Positions 1-11,936 of a stretch of DNA of 50,000 bases are shown here, one piece after another. The translations under genes were made by a program, and so were the position numbers. Every line of letters starts with the position of its first letter. Positions within the stretch are counted from its first letter, which is position 1. The notes below the pieces were generated by a model. The model did no database searches. It saw only the letters and a program-made list of their open reading frames with translations, and had not been told where the DNA came from. This DNA comes from Bugula neritina (taxonomy: Eukaryota > Bryozoa > Gymnolaemata > Cheilostomatida > Bugulidae), in NCBI GenBank assembly GCA_964035545.1, contig OZ037771.1:2939128-2989127 (forward strand), in the 5' to 3' direction.

Positions 1-172
1 AAAACATGTTTCATGTATAATCATGTGAGAAACAAAACTTAAATTTGGTAACCGTATATAGTAATTTTTTAATATAGTAATATGGTAATATAGCGATTTA
101 ATAATATGGACTATATGGTGATTTACATAAGTGATACAGTTTAGTAACTAAAATAAGAGTTTAAATACAAAC

Positions 173-1827
173 CTGGTAGCCTGTGGCCTTATAAGAGTTC
201 TTTTGTCGCCAATTTAGATAAATACAGTTGTTAGACTGAGCCTGTAACGATACTGAGTATGGCTCACTAGGAATTTCTGCAAACAAACTAATTCCAATAT
301 AATATAAATCATCAAACAATATATTTTTTACTGCCTTGATAGATTACCGGTTGTGTTATCTATAGAAGTAACGTGAAGCTCAGTGTAAAAAGGTTTTTTG
401 CTAACATTTTTTTATACATTGAAAATCGCACTTATTTTAATCAACATTGCTTTCTAGACTTTGTGAAAATAAAAGCAGGTTACATTATGCAGCAATAAGA
501 CAGAAATTTCCAGAAAGGGTACTGTTTAGGTATAATTTTAATTTTACATGATCTATAATAATTCACTTTCCTATATATCATAAAGAAATTGTTTTTACAT
601 GCAATACAACCCCTGGTGCACCTCTAAAGTAAAATTTTACTTATTGCGAGTGATATACGGTTTTATGTTGCATTAATGGTTTATTTTTTATACGACAACC
701 TACAATCAGTGGAATTTCAGGCAAAATGATAACAGACTAAGTTGAAATTCAAGTTGCACTTAGCGAAAATATTCACATTCTTAAAAAGCAAATTTATTTA
801 TATAATTTTTTTGTATAAGCTAACAGTTTTGTTGCAAATAAAGAAATAAATTTCTAGTTAAACTTCTAAATTTTGTTAAAATCTATATATATATCAATGC
901 TTTTGATGGTTTTCTAATTACTACAGTGGACTACTATTTGTAATATTAAAGTATTCACTCTTAAATGCAAGCAAACTTATTAAAATTCTTCATTCTAATG
1001 TAACTAAAATGTTATAACTTAAATAGAATTAAATACTAAATAGTAAAAAAAATATTTTGATGTTTATTTTGCCAAGTTAGACAGCATAGTAGCAGAAAAG
1101 TTTCTTTTTTATGCAAATAATTTAAATTCTCTGCTTTTTATCAAAATTCTACCATCCAATGTTTGTTTTACTAACTTATTTTACAATGGCTGTATCAAAA
1201 TATTTCTGAAAGTTGTATAACATACATTTTGCATCATAACACAGTGTGATATTTACCAATGCATTTTGGGACAGTTCCTGTCCATGTACCATTGACACAT
1301 TGTCTTGCTAAACTGCCTTGAGAGATGGCTCTCCCATTTGTACAGCCGTAAGATATGAAAGTCTCGTCATCATAGAACCTGGAATCTGGAACCACTACAG
1401 CATATTGTGGAGTTGTGGGTCTCTGACAGCCATCAGCTTCTGTATATAAGTAATATAACAGAACATATGTATTATTATATTGCGAATAAACTTATTTCTT
1501 TATACAATATGAAAGATATACATGCATTCGAAGCTATAACATGAATTTTAGTAGAATTTTATATCCTATAAGAGTGAATTTCAATTGTATAATCTCTAAG
1601 CTTATAGCATATGAGAAAGTGTACATCAGCTTTTAAGCTAATGTTGTAATAGAGGCGTGGTGTTGGAAAACTAGGATGCAAGCTACCTTCAATCTACTAA
1701 GACAAATAATTTTAACTGAAATTGTTTAAGGCAAGTTACTATAGAAACAATACTCACTGCAGTACGTGCTTAGAAAGAATAAGACGGTTGCCAAGCAGTA
1801 CAGCTTATGTTTTACCAGGGGAGACAT
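173..1827 (-). CDS. Secreted or membrane CCP/sushi plus fibronectin III protein, 5' part (partial)
   Basis: Three minus-strand exons splice in frame: 1758..1827 (ATG at 1827), 1257..1439 and 173..276; the gene continues past the left edge. Exon 1 encodes 23 residues starting MSPLVKH, with a hydrophobic core ending near TYC, a likely signal peptide. Exon 2 is a phase 1-1 exon of 61 codons holding one complete CCP/sushi module: four cysteines, a Trp in NGTWTG and a closing PKC. Exon 3 reads IPSEPYSV, then CIYLNW and TGYQ, which matches the first half of a fibronectin type III domain. Donor and acceptor sites are canonical and phases agree (1, 1, then 0). CCP plus FN3 architectures occur in adhesion and receptor proteins, so the product is probably extracellular or a receptor ectodomain; the missing 3' part decides which. 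An additional small exon inside the 1-kb intron cannot be excluded. Confidence 0.8.
277..1256 (-). other. Intron of the CCP/FN3 gene
   Basis: An AT-rich stretch between the FN3 and CCP exons with flanking GT-AG sites. No further coding exon, repeat array or RNA gene was recognised in it. Confidence 0.6.
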
Positions 1828-2620
1828 AGTAGCTACTGAACTGTGTTCACCTAGTACCCTTGCTCTTGTAGATGTTTGATGCAAATGAGCTTAAGTCAAG
1901 TTTTCATATATTGCATACTTTTATATCCTAATCAGGGGCTTACCCCATTTGCCCCTTACTTCATTTGTAGACATTTAAAGTTTCAGTGCTAATAACTGAT
2001 AACATTTTATGATAAGATATTATTTGGGACCAGGTGCTAGGGAAAGTGCTTGAGTGGGCTACAAGTTGTGAAAACAATTGCTGAGAGAGAAAAAGCTAAT
2101 GGCTTTTGTTTACAGCTTTTAATCCTAATAGCTTTCTGCAAAGCTTGTAGAGCAAATGATAAACTATAGCATTATATGTGTTGTGTTTTTAATATATATG
2201 TATGTTTATTGTTGCAGGCTGAAAGAAAATAGCAATGAGAAAAAGTTGCAAGTTGCAAGTAAAACGATAAGTGATAATGCTGGGTGTATATACCAGTCTA
2301 AAAAGTTAGCTATTGTATAGTAGCCAAAATCACTGTAGAAAAAGCATAATGTAGCTAACATGGCTATGCTAATACAAGTAAAGCTATAATGAATTAGGAA
2401 AAGCTTTCCCAGCTCATGTAATGTCCCAACACTATGTGTGTAGCTTAGAGGGAAGATCAAACCCCCCCCATAGTTTAATACAGTTTAGGGAAACTGCTAT
2501 GGTTCAGCTGATATGTGATAAAATCTTGGAAAACAACAGATGCATGGCCTGTCAGATAACGCAGTGAATTTAATAGCAAAACATTAGTTATAATTTTGGT
2601 GGAAGTGACATACACAGGAA
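1828..2620. other. Divergent intergenic region
   Basis: About 0.8 kb separates the start codons of the minus-strand CCP/FN3 gene and the plus-strand VWC-like gene 1, so both promoters lie here. A TATA-like site serves the minus gene; none is obvious on the plus side. A C-run lies near 2461. An 84-codon open frame on minus at 2206-2460 has no family signature and is not called. Confidence 0.5.
1918..1925 (-). promoter_or_regulatory. Candidate TATA box of the CCP/FN3 gene
   Basis: The minus strand reads TATAAAAG about 90 bases upstream of the ATG at 1827. That would leave a 5' UTR of about 60 bases. Assigned on motif and distance only. Confidence 0.4.
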
Positions 2621-4189
2621 ATGGCTAAGACAGAAAATTTGCTGCTGACTTTGCTTCTTCTGTCAGCGTGTGCTGCACTTATCCACTCGTATGCCTACAT
2701 TAGAACAGATGTGCCAGGTAGATGAACTATTGTATATTGAAACATTGATAATTTTTTATTTTGATGATGACTGTTTGAAATGTTGATTGGCAGGTTTTGT
2801 CAACTCTTGATAGCCGTTTATATTCTTATTTATCTAAAAATGGCAGGTTACAACAATATAAATTGGCAACGTGTTAGTTTACATCTAGTCATAATCGTAC
2901 TTATTTTGTGCAATTAAGTTTAATTTCATTGGTTGACTTTCTCAAAATAATTTTCAAGAGCGAAGTGGTGACTTTTTAGCAACACTGGACTAGTTTTAAA
3001 TGCTGTGAAAAATATTTTATATTATTTCTGCCTATTTTAGATTTATTACCTTTTCAAGTTTTCATTTTATGAGCCAAAAAATTGACTAATAATACAACAA
3101 ATAAATTGATAATTATAAAATAAATTCTCAAATATAAAACGAATGAATTCACAATTTCAAAACAAATAAATTATGAAAGTAAAAAGTAGTCGATATATTG
3201 CAATACTGCAAATCAGAATTTTTTTCTGCAGAAATGTAGCATGTGCACATTTGACGATACTTGTTTCACAGAATGTCAGCCATGTTTGTATTATAGAATG
3301 TCAGCCATGTTTGTTTCACAGAATGTCAGATACTTCCCCCTGGTGAGACAGTCTACCACGATGAGAAGTGTGAGAGCTGCAGCTGTATGGGAGGAGGGAA
3401 GCCACACGCGTCCTGTGCTGGGTATGAACTATGGACAATGTTAGACTCCTAGACACGGAGGGCCGTAAACTTGCTATTGCTAAATTATAACAACAATTGT
3501 GGAGCAAAATTTCATTGTGTGATTAAGCTTTCAGTCTATGACCAAAACACTTGGAATTCACTGATAAAGGTTTAAGTTTTAAAAGTTAAATGACATATTG
3601 CATAGACTTGATATTGATGAGCAATGACCTATAGTAATTGTTTCATTATGCAAAGCACAACATATCAAGTGTAGATAATTCTTACATGTAATGAAGGCAA
3701 CAAATTGTCCTAAATATTAAACATGTCAGATACATACCCAGGTGTTTCAAATAGATTAGAAATTTACAATCATGCACCATTATATGTTTTATTACAACTG
3801 GCAGTGTTTTATATTAACACAGATAAATATATTTTACATTCCACTGCCTAATTTTAAACAACATTCTGTTATACTAAAATATGGTAGCCTGCAATCCCTA
3901 GTTTTTTGCTCCTAAATCTGGTATGGAAGGACAACTACCTGTTCATAAATCTTGCCCGGAAGGACAACTCTTAATGCCATATTGCTAGAAAACGACACAA
4001 CGCACTGAAAAGTCAATATTAACTGTTCAATGTAGTGTAAATTTTCACTTATGTCATTTTAGATGCGGTGTAGCTTTTATTGCTCTTACACAAGAACAAA
4101 TAGGAAGAGGCTGTGAAGTTAAACAGGTGGAGAAAACTCCTGAAATTAAATATCCTGCTTGCTGCAGAAAATTTGTCAAGTGTCCGTAA
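2621..4189 (+). CDS. Small secreted cysteine-rich VWC/SVWC-like protein 1
   Basis: Exons 2621..2717, 3322..3421 and 4063..4189 (stop TAA) splice with phases 1 and 2 to give 107 residues. Residues 1-20 or so form a signal peptide (MAKTENLLLTLLLLSACA). The mature part has ten cysteines: EC, then the triplet C-x2-C-x-C (KCESCSC), SC, GCG, GC, and a terminal YPACC followed by a last cysteine. C-x2-C-x-C and a late CC pair are von Willebrand type C features, and YP-x-CC recalls single-domain VWC proteins; a beta-microseminoprotein relative is an alternative. Known SVWC proteins are secreted and, in arthropods, some are immune-responsive; that role is not shown here. The gene stands opposite three close paralogues on the minus strand (4941-13862), all with the same exon structure. 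Confidence 0.82.
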
Positions 4190-4940
4190 ATCCAAATTTT
4201 TTTTCATGCAGCTTTTTGTTGTATTGGTTTGCTAAAGAATACAATGTAATAGACAAACATGTCAACACAATATGTATTTTGTTAACTGGTTAGTTTCACC
4301 ATATTTATGTTATCTTCTTATCAACTTTAAATGTAATGATAGAGAATAGCTAGAAGCAGCACAGAAATGAGGGGCATTAAGTGCAGTATTTTAATAGACA
4401 TCACTGTTTGAACTTCAAACTCACATCTCCAACCTCGCTTTTCCCCCACCATGAGCTACTGCACTCAGTGACCACCCACTTTGTGCTGCTTCAAGCAATT
4501 TATTAAATAATATCATGTTATTCACTTATCATGCATAGAGAGCACAACTATAAATAAAGTATAAACTTGGCTACTATAATAAAAAGTATATTGTGATGAA
4601 TATAAATAATATTGTATCAGATACTACTTTCTATATTATAATCTATATTATATACTATATAGGTACACTACACATACTATATATATTTTTTCTATATATT
4701 ATTATAGGCCTATGTATTTTGTATACTCAATATGTTCTATATATAGAATATATATTATAAAGTATTCTGTAAATAATTATATAAGCTTTGAACTATAACC
4801 AACGCTTCTCTTAGACATTTAAAAAATGTATGCTAGCATTAATTATGCTTGCTTAATTTTTATAGAAACTAGATCACAGAGATGCTTAGTGCTTGTGTCC
4901 TAATACAGTCTATTAGCAATAGATAATACAATATTTATTA
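4190..4940. other. Intergenic spacer with a short foldback
   Basis: The convergent spacer between VWC-like genes 1 and 2. It contains an inverted repeat at 4353-4492 (GAAGCAGCACA against TGTGCTGCTTC around a GC-richer core), possibly a small foldback element. A very AT-rich stretch follows at 4560-4790. No coding exon was found. Confidence 0.4.
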
Positions 4941-6209
4941 TTATGGACAGGAAACATATTTTTCACAGCATTTTGGGTAAAGAACTCCCGGTGTTCTCTC
5001 AACAGAGAGCACTTTGCAGCCTCTTTGTTTCTGTTCTTCGGTAAGGTTTATGACCAAGGAGTAATAGCATCTATAAAAATCATTAAACTAAGTTGGTATA
5101 TGTATATTTTCGTTTCACTAGTTTTACTAGTCAATTTATTATACTGATATCTATTTAGAGTAGAGACATTATGCTATCTTTACTTACCCAACACAGAAAG
5201 CTAGTGGCTCGGTGGACATACAAGTGCATTTCTCACAACTCTCATAGTTGTGTACCACGAAGTTTTCCGGCTTGTTCTCACACTCTAAATTTAAACCGCT
5301 TTAATAAGCAACATTTCATCGTAGTAATGGCAACATAAACGAAAACTCCTAAAGCTTTTATTTCAAAACCTGGTAATTTCTTTTCATAAATGCATAGGGG
5401 CTTTACTTGCACCTTATGATTGTTTGCCTAAATATATACCAATAGCATCAGCAAATACTTGTGAACCAATACGTATTTTGATATACTGATTGTTTACTTA
5501 TGTCAATATACTTCAAGAGATTTTAGTACAAATAAAAGTAAAATGATAAGCTGTTAAAGTTAATATAAACTAAAACGTTTTTTGTTGATGATTGAATGTA
5601 GAAGCCATAAAATAAGCAATTGAACTGCAAACACATGTCTAGTTTCTATAAAATATTTAAATCATTAAAAATTATTCTAAATAATACCTTAATTAGCCTT
5701 GTAAACAATCATAATATTGCAAATTATTTCCAAAGGATCCTAGTTTTAGATATAATTGTCATAAAAAGTCATGATAATTGTATTAATTACTATACTAAAC
5801 ATCATACCACACAATACCCTATAATGAGTGTGAAAGGTTGACGTAGCTTTAGCTTTAGCCTTTGTTAAAGGGGACCAGAGGGTTTTTCTCAAAGCAACAG
5901 GTAGCTAGTATGAATGTGTCTAAAAACTAAACTGCTCTAGTCTACTATTTATTAGAATGTAATCTGTTTTGCAGTCTTAATTCCAATTAAAGAAACTAAG
6001 TTATTGAATTTATACTTTTATAAATATTTCAGGTGAACTACTTATAGGTTATATTATAGATATCTACAATGCATAAGAAATTAAGTTGTCTTCCCTTTTC
6101 TCAAAGTATACAGCAAGTACTTACTAGGTTCCCTGGCCCTATACAGGTATGAATCTACACAGAGGCAGGTGACAGCTATTATGACACAGAGCGTCAGGTA
6201 CTTGGCCAT
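4941..6209 (-). CDS. Small secreted cysteine-rich VWC/SVWC-like protein 2
   Basis: Minus-strand exons 6125..6209, 5188..5284 and 4941..5070 give 103 residues. The start at 6209 (MAKYLTLCVIIAVTCLC) begins a signal peptide shared almost letter for letter with copies 3 and 4, which supports this start. The mature part keeps ten cysteines in the pattern of copy 1: EC, SCEKCTC, FC, GC, GC, YPKCC and SC near the end. Intron phases (1 then 2) match the other copies. It is the first of three same-strand tandem copies. The roughly 950 bases upstream of its ATG reappear upstream of copy 3. Function is unknown beyond secretion and a disulfide-rich fold. Confidence 0.85.
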
Positions 6210-7166
6210 CTTGAAAGTGAGGAGTTATTAATACTATAGAGTGTAATATATTGTGTTATAATAATATGTATTATCAGTCTTATATCACATAGTTTTCCAC
6301 AACACATGTAGGGACTCACATAACTACAGATACCTCTGCAATATGTGTGTGTGTGTGTGAAAAGACAGCTTTAGCTCAAAGTCCTACGTTGATAATAGTT
6401 TTAGCTTATGTATCATCACCTAGCAGGTCTGTAGAGAACTTTATAGAGCAACATTTCGCCTGTGTCCTGTACTATCATGAAAACACTAGCTCATGCTTTA
6501 TAAGGAAACAGAGAATAAACACATCATTAAAAGTTTTTGCTTGCTTCCCACAAAATAAAATATTTGGAAGCTTCATGCTATATTTTGTGTGCATCAGTAC
6601 TACATAGTTTATACATTTGCCACTAGTATTTGTTAAATGCTTTGACAGTGCGGTGTAGAGATGTAAGTGTAAACCCATCGTAAGCCAAGTATAAATAACA
6701 ATCAACTGATACACCAGTGAAAATCTATGCTTAGTATCATAAGCCTTATAGTTCATTATATTACATTTATATAAGTTATGATGTGTAATAATTAGTTAGT
6801 ATTATATATACTTCTGTATGTGGTGCTTTAGTGAACCTATACTTTATGTTATATATGATTTGTATAAGTTCCTTTAAAAAATAATTTATATAAAGTAAAA
6901 TATAAAACTGCAAATATAGTATGTAACAAAATAAGAAACAAGATACATTTTGTTGCAAATTCCAACTATTATCATTTAATCATTTTTGTCTCTAAAGTTT
7001 ATAATCTAATTTATAATATAATAATTATATATTTTTTTGTCTTTGGTGGCTGCTTTGTGCTTATTGACACAAATTTGTATTGCTTAAACAAAACAGAATT
7101 GAGATTCCTGGTATTTATATGTTTCCCACTAAAGTGTATTAGAAATAAATACTACAATAATCATTA
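6210..7166. repeat. Tandemly duplicated spacer, copy 1 (upstream of VWC-like 2)
   Basis: This spacer is nearly identical to 10984-11936, including a short GT repeat, several shared open stretches and the same AT-rich end. Together with the genes it marks tandem duplication units of the VWC-like array. No coding exon was recognised. Open frames of 60-93 codons here are present on both strands, lack family signatures and are not called. Confidence 0.75.
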
Positions 7167-10009
7167 TCATGGACAGGAAACTTGATCTCCACAGCATTCT
7201 GGGTAAAGAATTCCAGGTGCTCTTTCAACAGAGAGCAATTTACAGCCTCTTTGTATCTGTTCTACTGTTATCACTGGGATACCACATCTATAGAGAAATA
7301 AATATACAACTTAAAAGAATAAATTAAAGTTACTTTTTATGAAATGACACATAGATTAGCTGAAATTTGGCACTTAATGGTAATTAGCAAGAAAATGTAA
7401 TAAAATACTAGTGAGGAAATAAGAACTTCCCATTCTTATTTATAAAAATTTCATAAACCAAGTTGTTTCAAGAATGTTTTTGAAACTCAGCCCAATGTTG
7501 AGTTTTTCTTCTGCTTTCCGCTAACAAAATATTATTAAATTGTTTATATAGGATGCATCAATATAAAGAATTAAAATTATAGAATTAGTATATAAAAAAG
7601 TTGGCTAATATATAGATTGTTTGTACTAGTTTTACTAGACACTGTAGCTATTATATCGAGTCTTTGTTAAAACTTTTAGTGGAAAGTATTTGAATTGTGA
7701 ATCATTTCAGCGTCTCTCAGCATCTCGAAACTTTCCCATTCAGATAGTAGATTATGGAGCCTAAGTTAAATTAAGCTTTCTGAAATTTATAGTATTGTTG
7801 AGTTTGGAAAAGCTTTGCCTAGCGGTGTATTAGTCAGATCTTTTGAATTTAATTCAGTAGATTGTATTAAACCCTTTTCCCTTTTTAACCAGGAGTTTAG
7901 GTTGAATCATGCATGGACGCTAATATGTCACTTGGTAAAGCTGATCGTTGTTTTAAATATAAAACATTTACAAGTAATTTACAATGGTTAGTAAACTGTA
8001 GTCATGGGTTCTATCCTTAATTGTGCAGTTAATTTGAAGTTGATTATAACAGAGAGTCTCTGTTATAATCAACTTGTCAGAGACAGTAGAAGAGCAGCCG
8101 TGGTCTAGGGGTTAGAGGCTTAGAGCATTTGCCTAGTAAGGACAAAGGTCATGGGTTCGAGCCCGGACAATCACGGGCTTTCCATGTACCGATCTGAGAA
8201 ATGTGCTCAGATCGATAGTTTTTCCATGAGAGTGTCAGATCGATCTCGCGAAGTTGCCTCCTCTTAAGTGAAGGATACTTTGAAAGTCTAATTTGTTCAC
8301 CTATTTGAGTGATTAAAGTTACTACTGTTAAAAACAAGATGGTCGGAGTCTAAAATTTAATCTCAGCTATAAACTATACGCAGCAAAGCTTTTAGCGTAT
8401 GGTAATTTGGCCAATTTAAAATTATTAATTTCAATTTTTTAGCTTGACAGCTTATATAAAATTATTGGCTGTCTTGCAGATTATTAAAAAACTTACAGGA
8501 CTGTTAGGCTTAAAATTACAAAGAAAATAGGTAATGAAACTAAGTTTTAATAGTCATTTAAATTCAATTTAAATTCTCCCATTTTTTTACCTTCTACTGT
8601 ATATAATTGAGTTTTCTTAATCATTGTACTGAAAGTCAAAGTTTTGGCATCTGAAAAGGTGGCTATCATGATTATTTAATACTTTGCTTAGTAATTATCA
8701 ACAAGTTATCATTTTTATTAGCAGACAACATTGTAGCGCGCAGTCTTTTTCTACTTCTCAGATCGATCTTTGGCGTCTTTCCATGGATAGATCTCACTGA
8801 GATCGATCTGAGATCGGTCCATGGAAAGCCGGTGAATGGTTATGTTAGGAAGAGCATCCAGTCATAATTGCTCCTGTGCCCCATACGAATAAGTCCTTAG
8901 CCTGATTTAACAAAAACTAATTGCACCAAGGGATATGGACTATAGTGACTATATAAGCTTGTGTAAGCTTTTATTTACAAGCTAAAAAGCTTTATACATA
9001 ATCTAGCTATACCATCTTTATACTTACCCAACGCAGAGAGCTATTGGCTTGGTGGCCGTGCAGATGCATTTCTCACAACTTTTATAATCGTGAATTTCAA
9101 AATTTTCTGGGTTGTTTTCGCACTCTAAATGCAATTAATTCAATCAATAACAATTTTTTGAAACAACACTTTGCTGTCACAAAATGCTTTCAACATAATT
9201 ATTCTTTGTTGTACAAACCAATCACAACACCTGCTGATTCTAGTTTATTTCAGAATGACTTAGACCATCTTATAACTTGGGCAGACAGTTCTCAGATGAA
9301 GTTCAATATAAATAAATGTGAGCATATGACAATTCAACGCTCCACTGTAAATCCTCTAGTGTCTCAATACAGCATGAATAATGACCCCTTACAATGTGTT
9401 GACAAAGTATTATACCTTGGTGTCACGATTGATAATAAACTGTCATTCGATCAACATATAATAAACATTTGCTCAAAAGCTAATAAATTATTACACATGC
9501 TGATGCGCTGTCTAAAAAAGGCTAAAAGTAAAACCAGAGCCATAGCTTATAAAACAGTCTGTCGCCCTATACTAGAATTTGCGACCCACACCTGGTCTCC
9601 ATTTAAATTGAAAAACATCAACATCATAGAAGGTATAAATAGAAAAGCCTTCAGGTGGACATTCTGTAAGAGAAAACGAAATCATATAACTGAGCTCATG
9701 ACAAATTCTAATTGGGATAGCCTTGCACAAAGACGTGACAATGCAGACCAAAAAATGTACTTTCGTATGCTTTCTGGTAGTGCCGCCATAGACCAAGACC
9801 GGTTCTCCCTTCATTTTGCAGAGTCTCACAATACCAGACATGGTGCTATTAAGGGCAATATCAATACCAAAACTGCCAAACATTCATATAAACATCGCAT
9901 CCATAAACTTTTCTAATGATTCTAGCTGCTTTGCCTAACTGATTATAAGCACTTAACACCGACTCTGCTTTATATCATCTGAAGCTGTGCGGTGTATATC
10001 TATTTATTT

Positions 10010-10058
<49 letters not shown>

Positions 10059-10983
10059 CTCTTTCTTTTTTTCTTTCTCTCCTGGCAGTAGCTAGCTATT
10101 GAGCTTTGAATCGAAGCATAATTAACTATATTCTTATCTCGTAGACAAAATAGTTTTCTTCCTTACTACTGATAATCTAAACAATTGTTCATACACCACT
10201 GCATCTCGATAAAGGAGCCAAAGCGCTCCGAGTGAGATTAATTAGATGAGATGAGATGAAGATAAAAAAGCATAAAACTGTTTGTTCTTATTTTACAAAT
10301 AAATATATAAATGTATAATAATAGTTTATCGACAAGTTAAGGCAAACATATATCTTACTATATTGTTTATTTATGTCAGTATATATTTTAATATTAATGA
10401 AGGTGAACTAAATTTATATGGACTATAGAAAAACATTTTATGATGAGTTACGTAAATATGAAAAATATAAAACAAACAATTGCTGCAAATTATTTGTTAT
10501 ATTTTCGATAGTAAATTATTATATATCCCAGATATAATCTTAACATTTTTGTCAATTAAAATGGCAAAAAAGTTGAAATTGAATTTTATCACCATTTTTA
10601 GAAAACCAACTAATGGGAGCAGCCGGTGTCTACGAGTTAGAGCACAGACTTCGTAAACACAAGGTCAGTTGCTTGAATCTCAGTAAAAGCTATTGGTAAT
10701 ATTAGAAAGAGCATTCAGTCATAATTGCTCTTTTAGCACAATAGAAAGCAAGTGCTTAGTCTGCCAAAAAAGACTTATTATCTGGGTTTCTCATGCACAA
10801 ATAGTAAAGCTATGTAAACACTTATGTAGTGTATAGCAACAGGATCTTTAAAAAAAACTAAGTTGCCTTAATTTACGAAGCCTACATAAAATACTTACCA
10901 GCTTTTCTGCCCGTATATGCGTATGGTTCTACACAAAGGCAGGTGACAGCTATTATGACACAGAGCGTCAGGTACTTGGCCAT
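7167..10983 (-). CDS. Small secreted cysteine-rich VWC/SVWC-like protein 3
   Basis: Minus-strand exons 10899..10983, 9028..9124 and 7167..7287 (stop TGA) give 100 residues. Signal peptide MAKYLTLCVI is identical to copies 2 and 4. Ten cysteines are kept. Exon 3 lacks two codons compared with copy 4, in the stretch before the seventh cysteine, and the C-terminal basic residues differ (GDQ instead of RKY). Introns are swollen by insertions: intron 1 carries a 5'-truncated LINE in antisense orientation (9208-10261) and a SINE (10615-10800); intron 2 carries a tRNA-like SINE head and a foldback element (8037-8832). Splice sites are canonical, so the gene still looks functional. Confidence 0.82.
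8037..8075. repeat. Perfect short palindrome
   Basis: Two 19-bp arms (8037-8055 and 8057-8075) are exact reverse complements around one central G at 8056. It lies just left of the tRNA-like SINE head and is absent from the homologous intron of copy 4, so it came with the insertion. Confidence 0.85.
8095..8171 (+). repeat. tRNA-derived SINE head
   Basis: The block has an A-box-like stretch (GTGGTCTAGGGGTTAGAG) and a strong B box (GGTTCGAGCCC) with tRNA-like spacing, followed directly by the foldback element. The acceptor stem is imperfect and the copy sits inside an insertion in intron 2 of VWC-like gene 3. It is therefore read as a SINE promoter head rather than a tRNA gene. Confidence 0.5.
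8172..8832. mobile_element. Foldback element with imperfect terminal inverted repeats
   Basis: The left end (GGCTTTCCATGTACCGATCT) and the reverse complement of the right end (GGCTTTCCATGGACCGATCT) match over about 20 bases and then share scattered CAGATCGATCT motifs for about 75 bases. The roughly 660-bp element is missing from the homologous position in VWC-like gene 4 (near 12760), which indicates insertion. No transposase reading frame is present, so it is non-autonomous. The superfamily is not identified. Confidence 0.5.
8833..8960 (+). repeat. SINE tail fragment
   Basis: Contains GTTAGGAAGAGCATCCAGTC, a tail module also seen at 12764-12860 and, more divergent, in the SINEs at 10615 and 13493. 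A similar GGAAG-GCATCC module is known from several invertebrate SINE families, so assignment to a shared SINE tail is inference. Confidence 0.45.
9208..10261 (+). mobile_element. 5'-truncated non-LTR retrotransposon (CR1/Jockey-like), in intron of VWC-like 3
   Basis: The plus strand encodes the C-terminal half of a reverse transcriptase protein from 9208 to the stop at 9916. The frame starts just after the YADD region (LLYKPITTPADSS) and ends in HRIHKLF. A 3' UTR with a 43-base T run (10016-10058) and a terminal ATGAG-type repeat follows. The same sequence, longer at the 5' end, occurs at 34099-35689. Both edges are visible because VWC-like gene 4 has the empty site (near 13143). It lies antisense to the host gene. 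The near identity of the two copies suggests recent activity. Confidence 0.8.
10615..10800 (+). repeat. tRNA-derived SINE copy
   Basis: Starts with a tRNA-like head (GTGTCTACGAGTTAGAGCAC and a B-box-like TTGCTTGAATC) and continues with the GAAAGAGCATTCAGTC tail. A second copy in the same relative place occurs at 13493-13675, so the insertion predates duplication of the VWC-like genes 3 and 4. Confidence 0.55.
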
Positions 10984-11936
10984 CTTGAAAGTGAGGAGTT
11001 ATTAATACTATAGAGTGTAATATACTGTGTTATAATAATATGTATTATCAGTCTTATCACACAGTTTCCCACAACACACGTAGGGACTCACACAACCACA
11101 GATACTTCTGCAATATATGTGTGTGTGAAAAAACAGCTTTAGCTCAAAGTCCTGTTGATAACAGTTTTAGCTGATGTCTCATCACCTAGCAGGCCTGTAG
11201 AGAACTTTACAGAGCAACCTTTCACCTGTGTCCTGTACTATCATGAAAATACTAGCTCATGCTTTACAAGGAAGCAGAGAATAAATACATCAACAAAAGT
11301 TTTTGCTTGCTTCCCACAAAATAAAATATTTGGAAGCTTCATGCTATATTTTGTGTGCATCAGTACTACATAGTTTATACATTTGCCACTAGTATTTGTT
11401 AAATGCTTTGACAGTGTGGTGTAGAGATGTAAGTGTAAACCCATCGTAAGCCAAGTATAAATAACAATCAATTGATACACCAGTGAAAATTTATGCTAAA
11501 TATTATAAGCCTTATAGTTCATTATATTACATTTAGCTTTATATAAGTTATGATGTGTAATAATTAGTTGGTATTATATATACTTCTGTATGTGGTGCTT
11601 TGGTGAACCTATACTTTATATTACATGATTTGTATAAGTTCCTTTAAAAAATGATTTATATAAAGTAAAATATAAAACTGCAAATATAGTATGTAACAAA
11701 ATAAGAAACAAGATACATTTTGTTGCAAATTCCAACTATTATCATTTAATCATTTTTGTCTCCAAAGTTTATAATCTAATTTATAATATAATAATTATAA
11801 ATTTTTTTGTCTTTGGTGACTGCTTTGTGCTTATTGACACAAATTTTTATTGTTTAAACAAAACAGAATTGAGATTCCTGGTATTTAGATGTTTCCCACT
11901 AAAGTGTATTAGAAATAAATACTACAATAATCATTA
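10984..11936. repeat. Tandemly duplicated spacer, copy 2 (upstream of VWC-like 3)
   Basis: Near-identical to 6210-7166 over its whole length. It contains the presumed promoter of VWC-like gene 3 next to the ATG at 10983. No separate gene was found. Confidence 0.75.

Noticed and set aside
3241-3444. 67-codon open frame overlapping exon 2 of VWC-like gene 1
   Set aside because: It is out of frame with the conserved cysteine-rich exon, which has proper splice sites and phase.
8095-8171. Functional tRNA gene
   Set aside because: The B box is good, but the acceptor stem pairs poorly, no convincing anticodon arm was found, and it lies in a mobile insertion; a SINE head fits better.
9044-9207. 5' extension of the LINE reading frame
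   Set aside because: This part is the antisense of exon 2 and intron 1 of VWC-like gene 3; the empty site in copy 4 places the LINE edge at about 9208.
9572-9883. 103-codon minus-strand open frame (and its twin at 35056-35367)
   Set aside because: Both are antisense shadows of the LINE reverse transcriptase frame.
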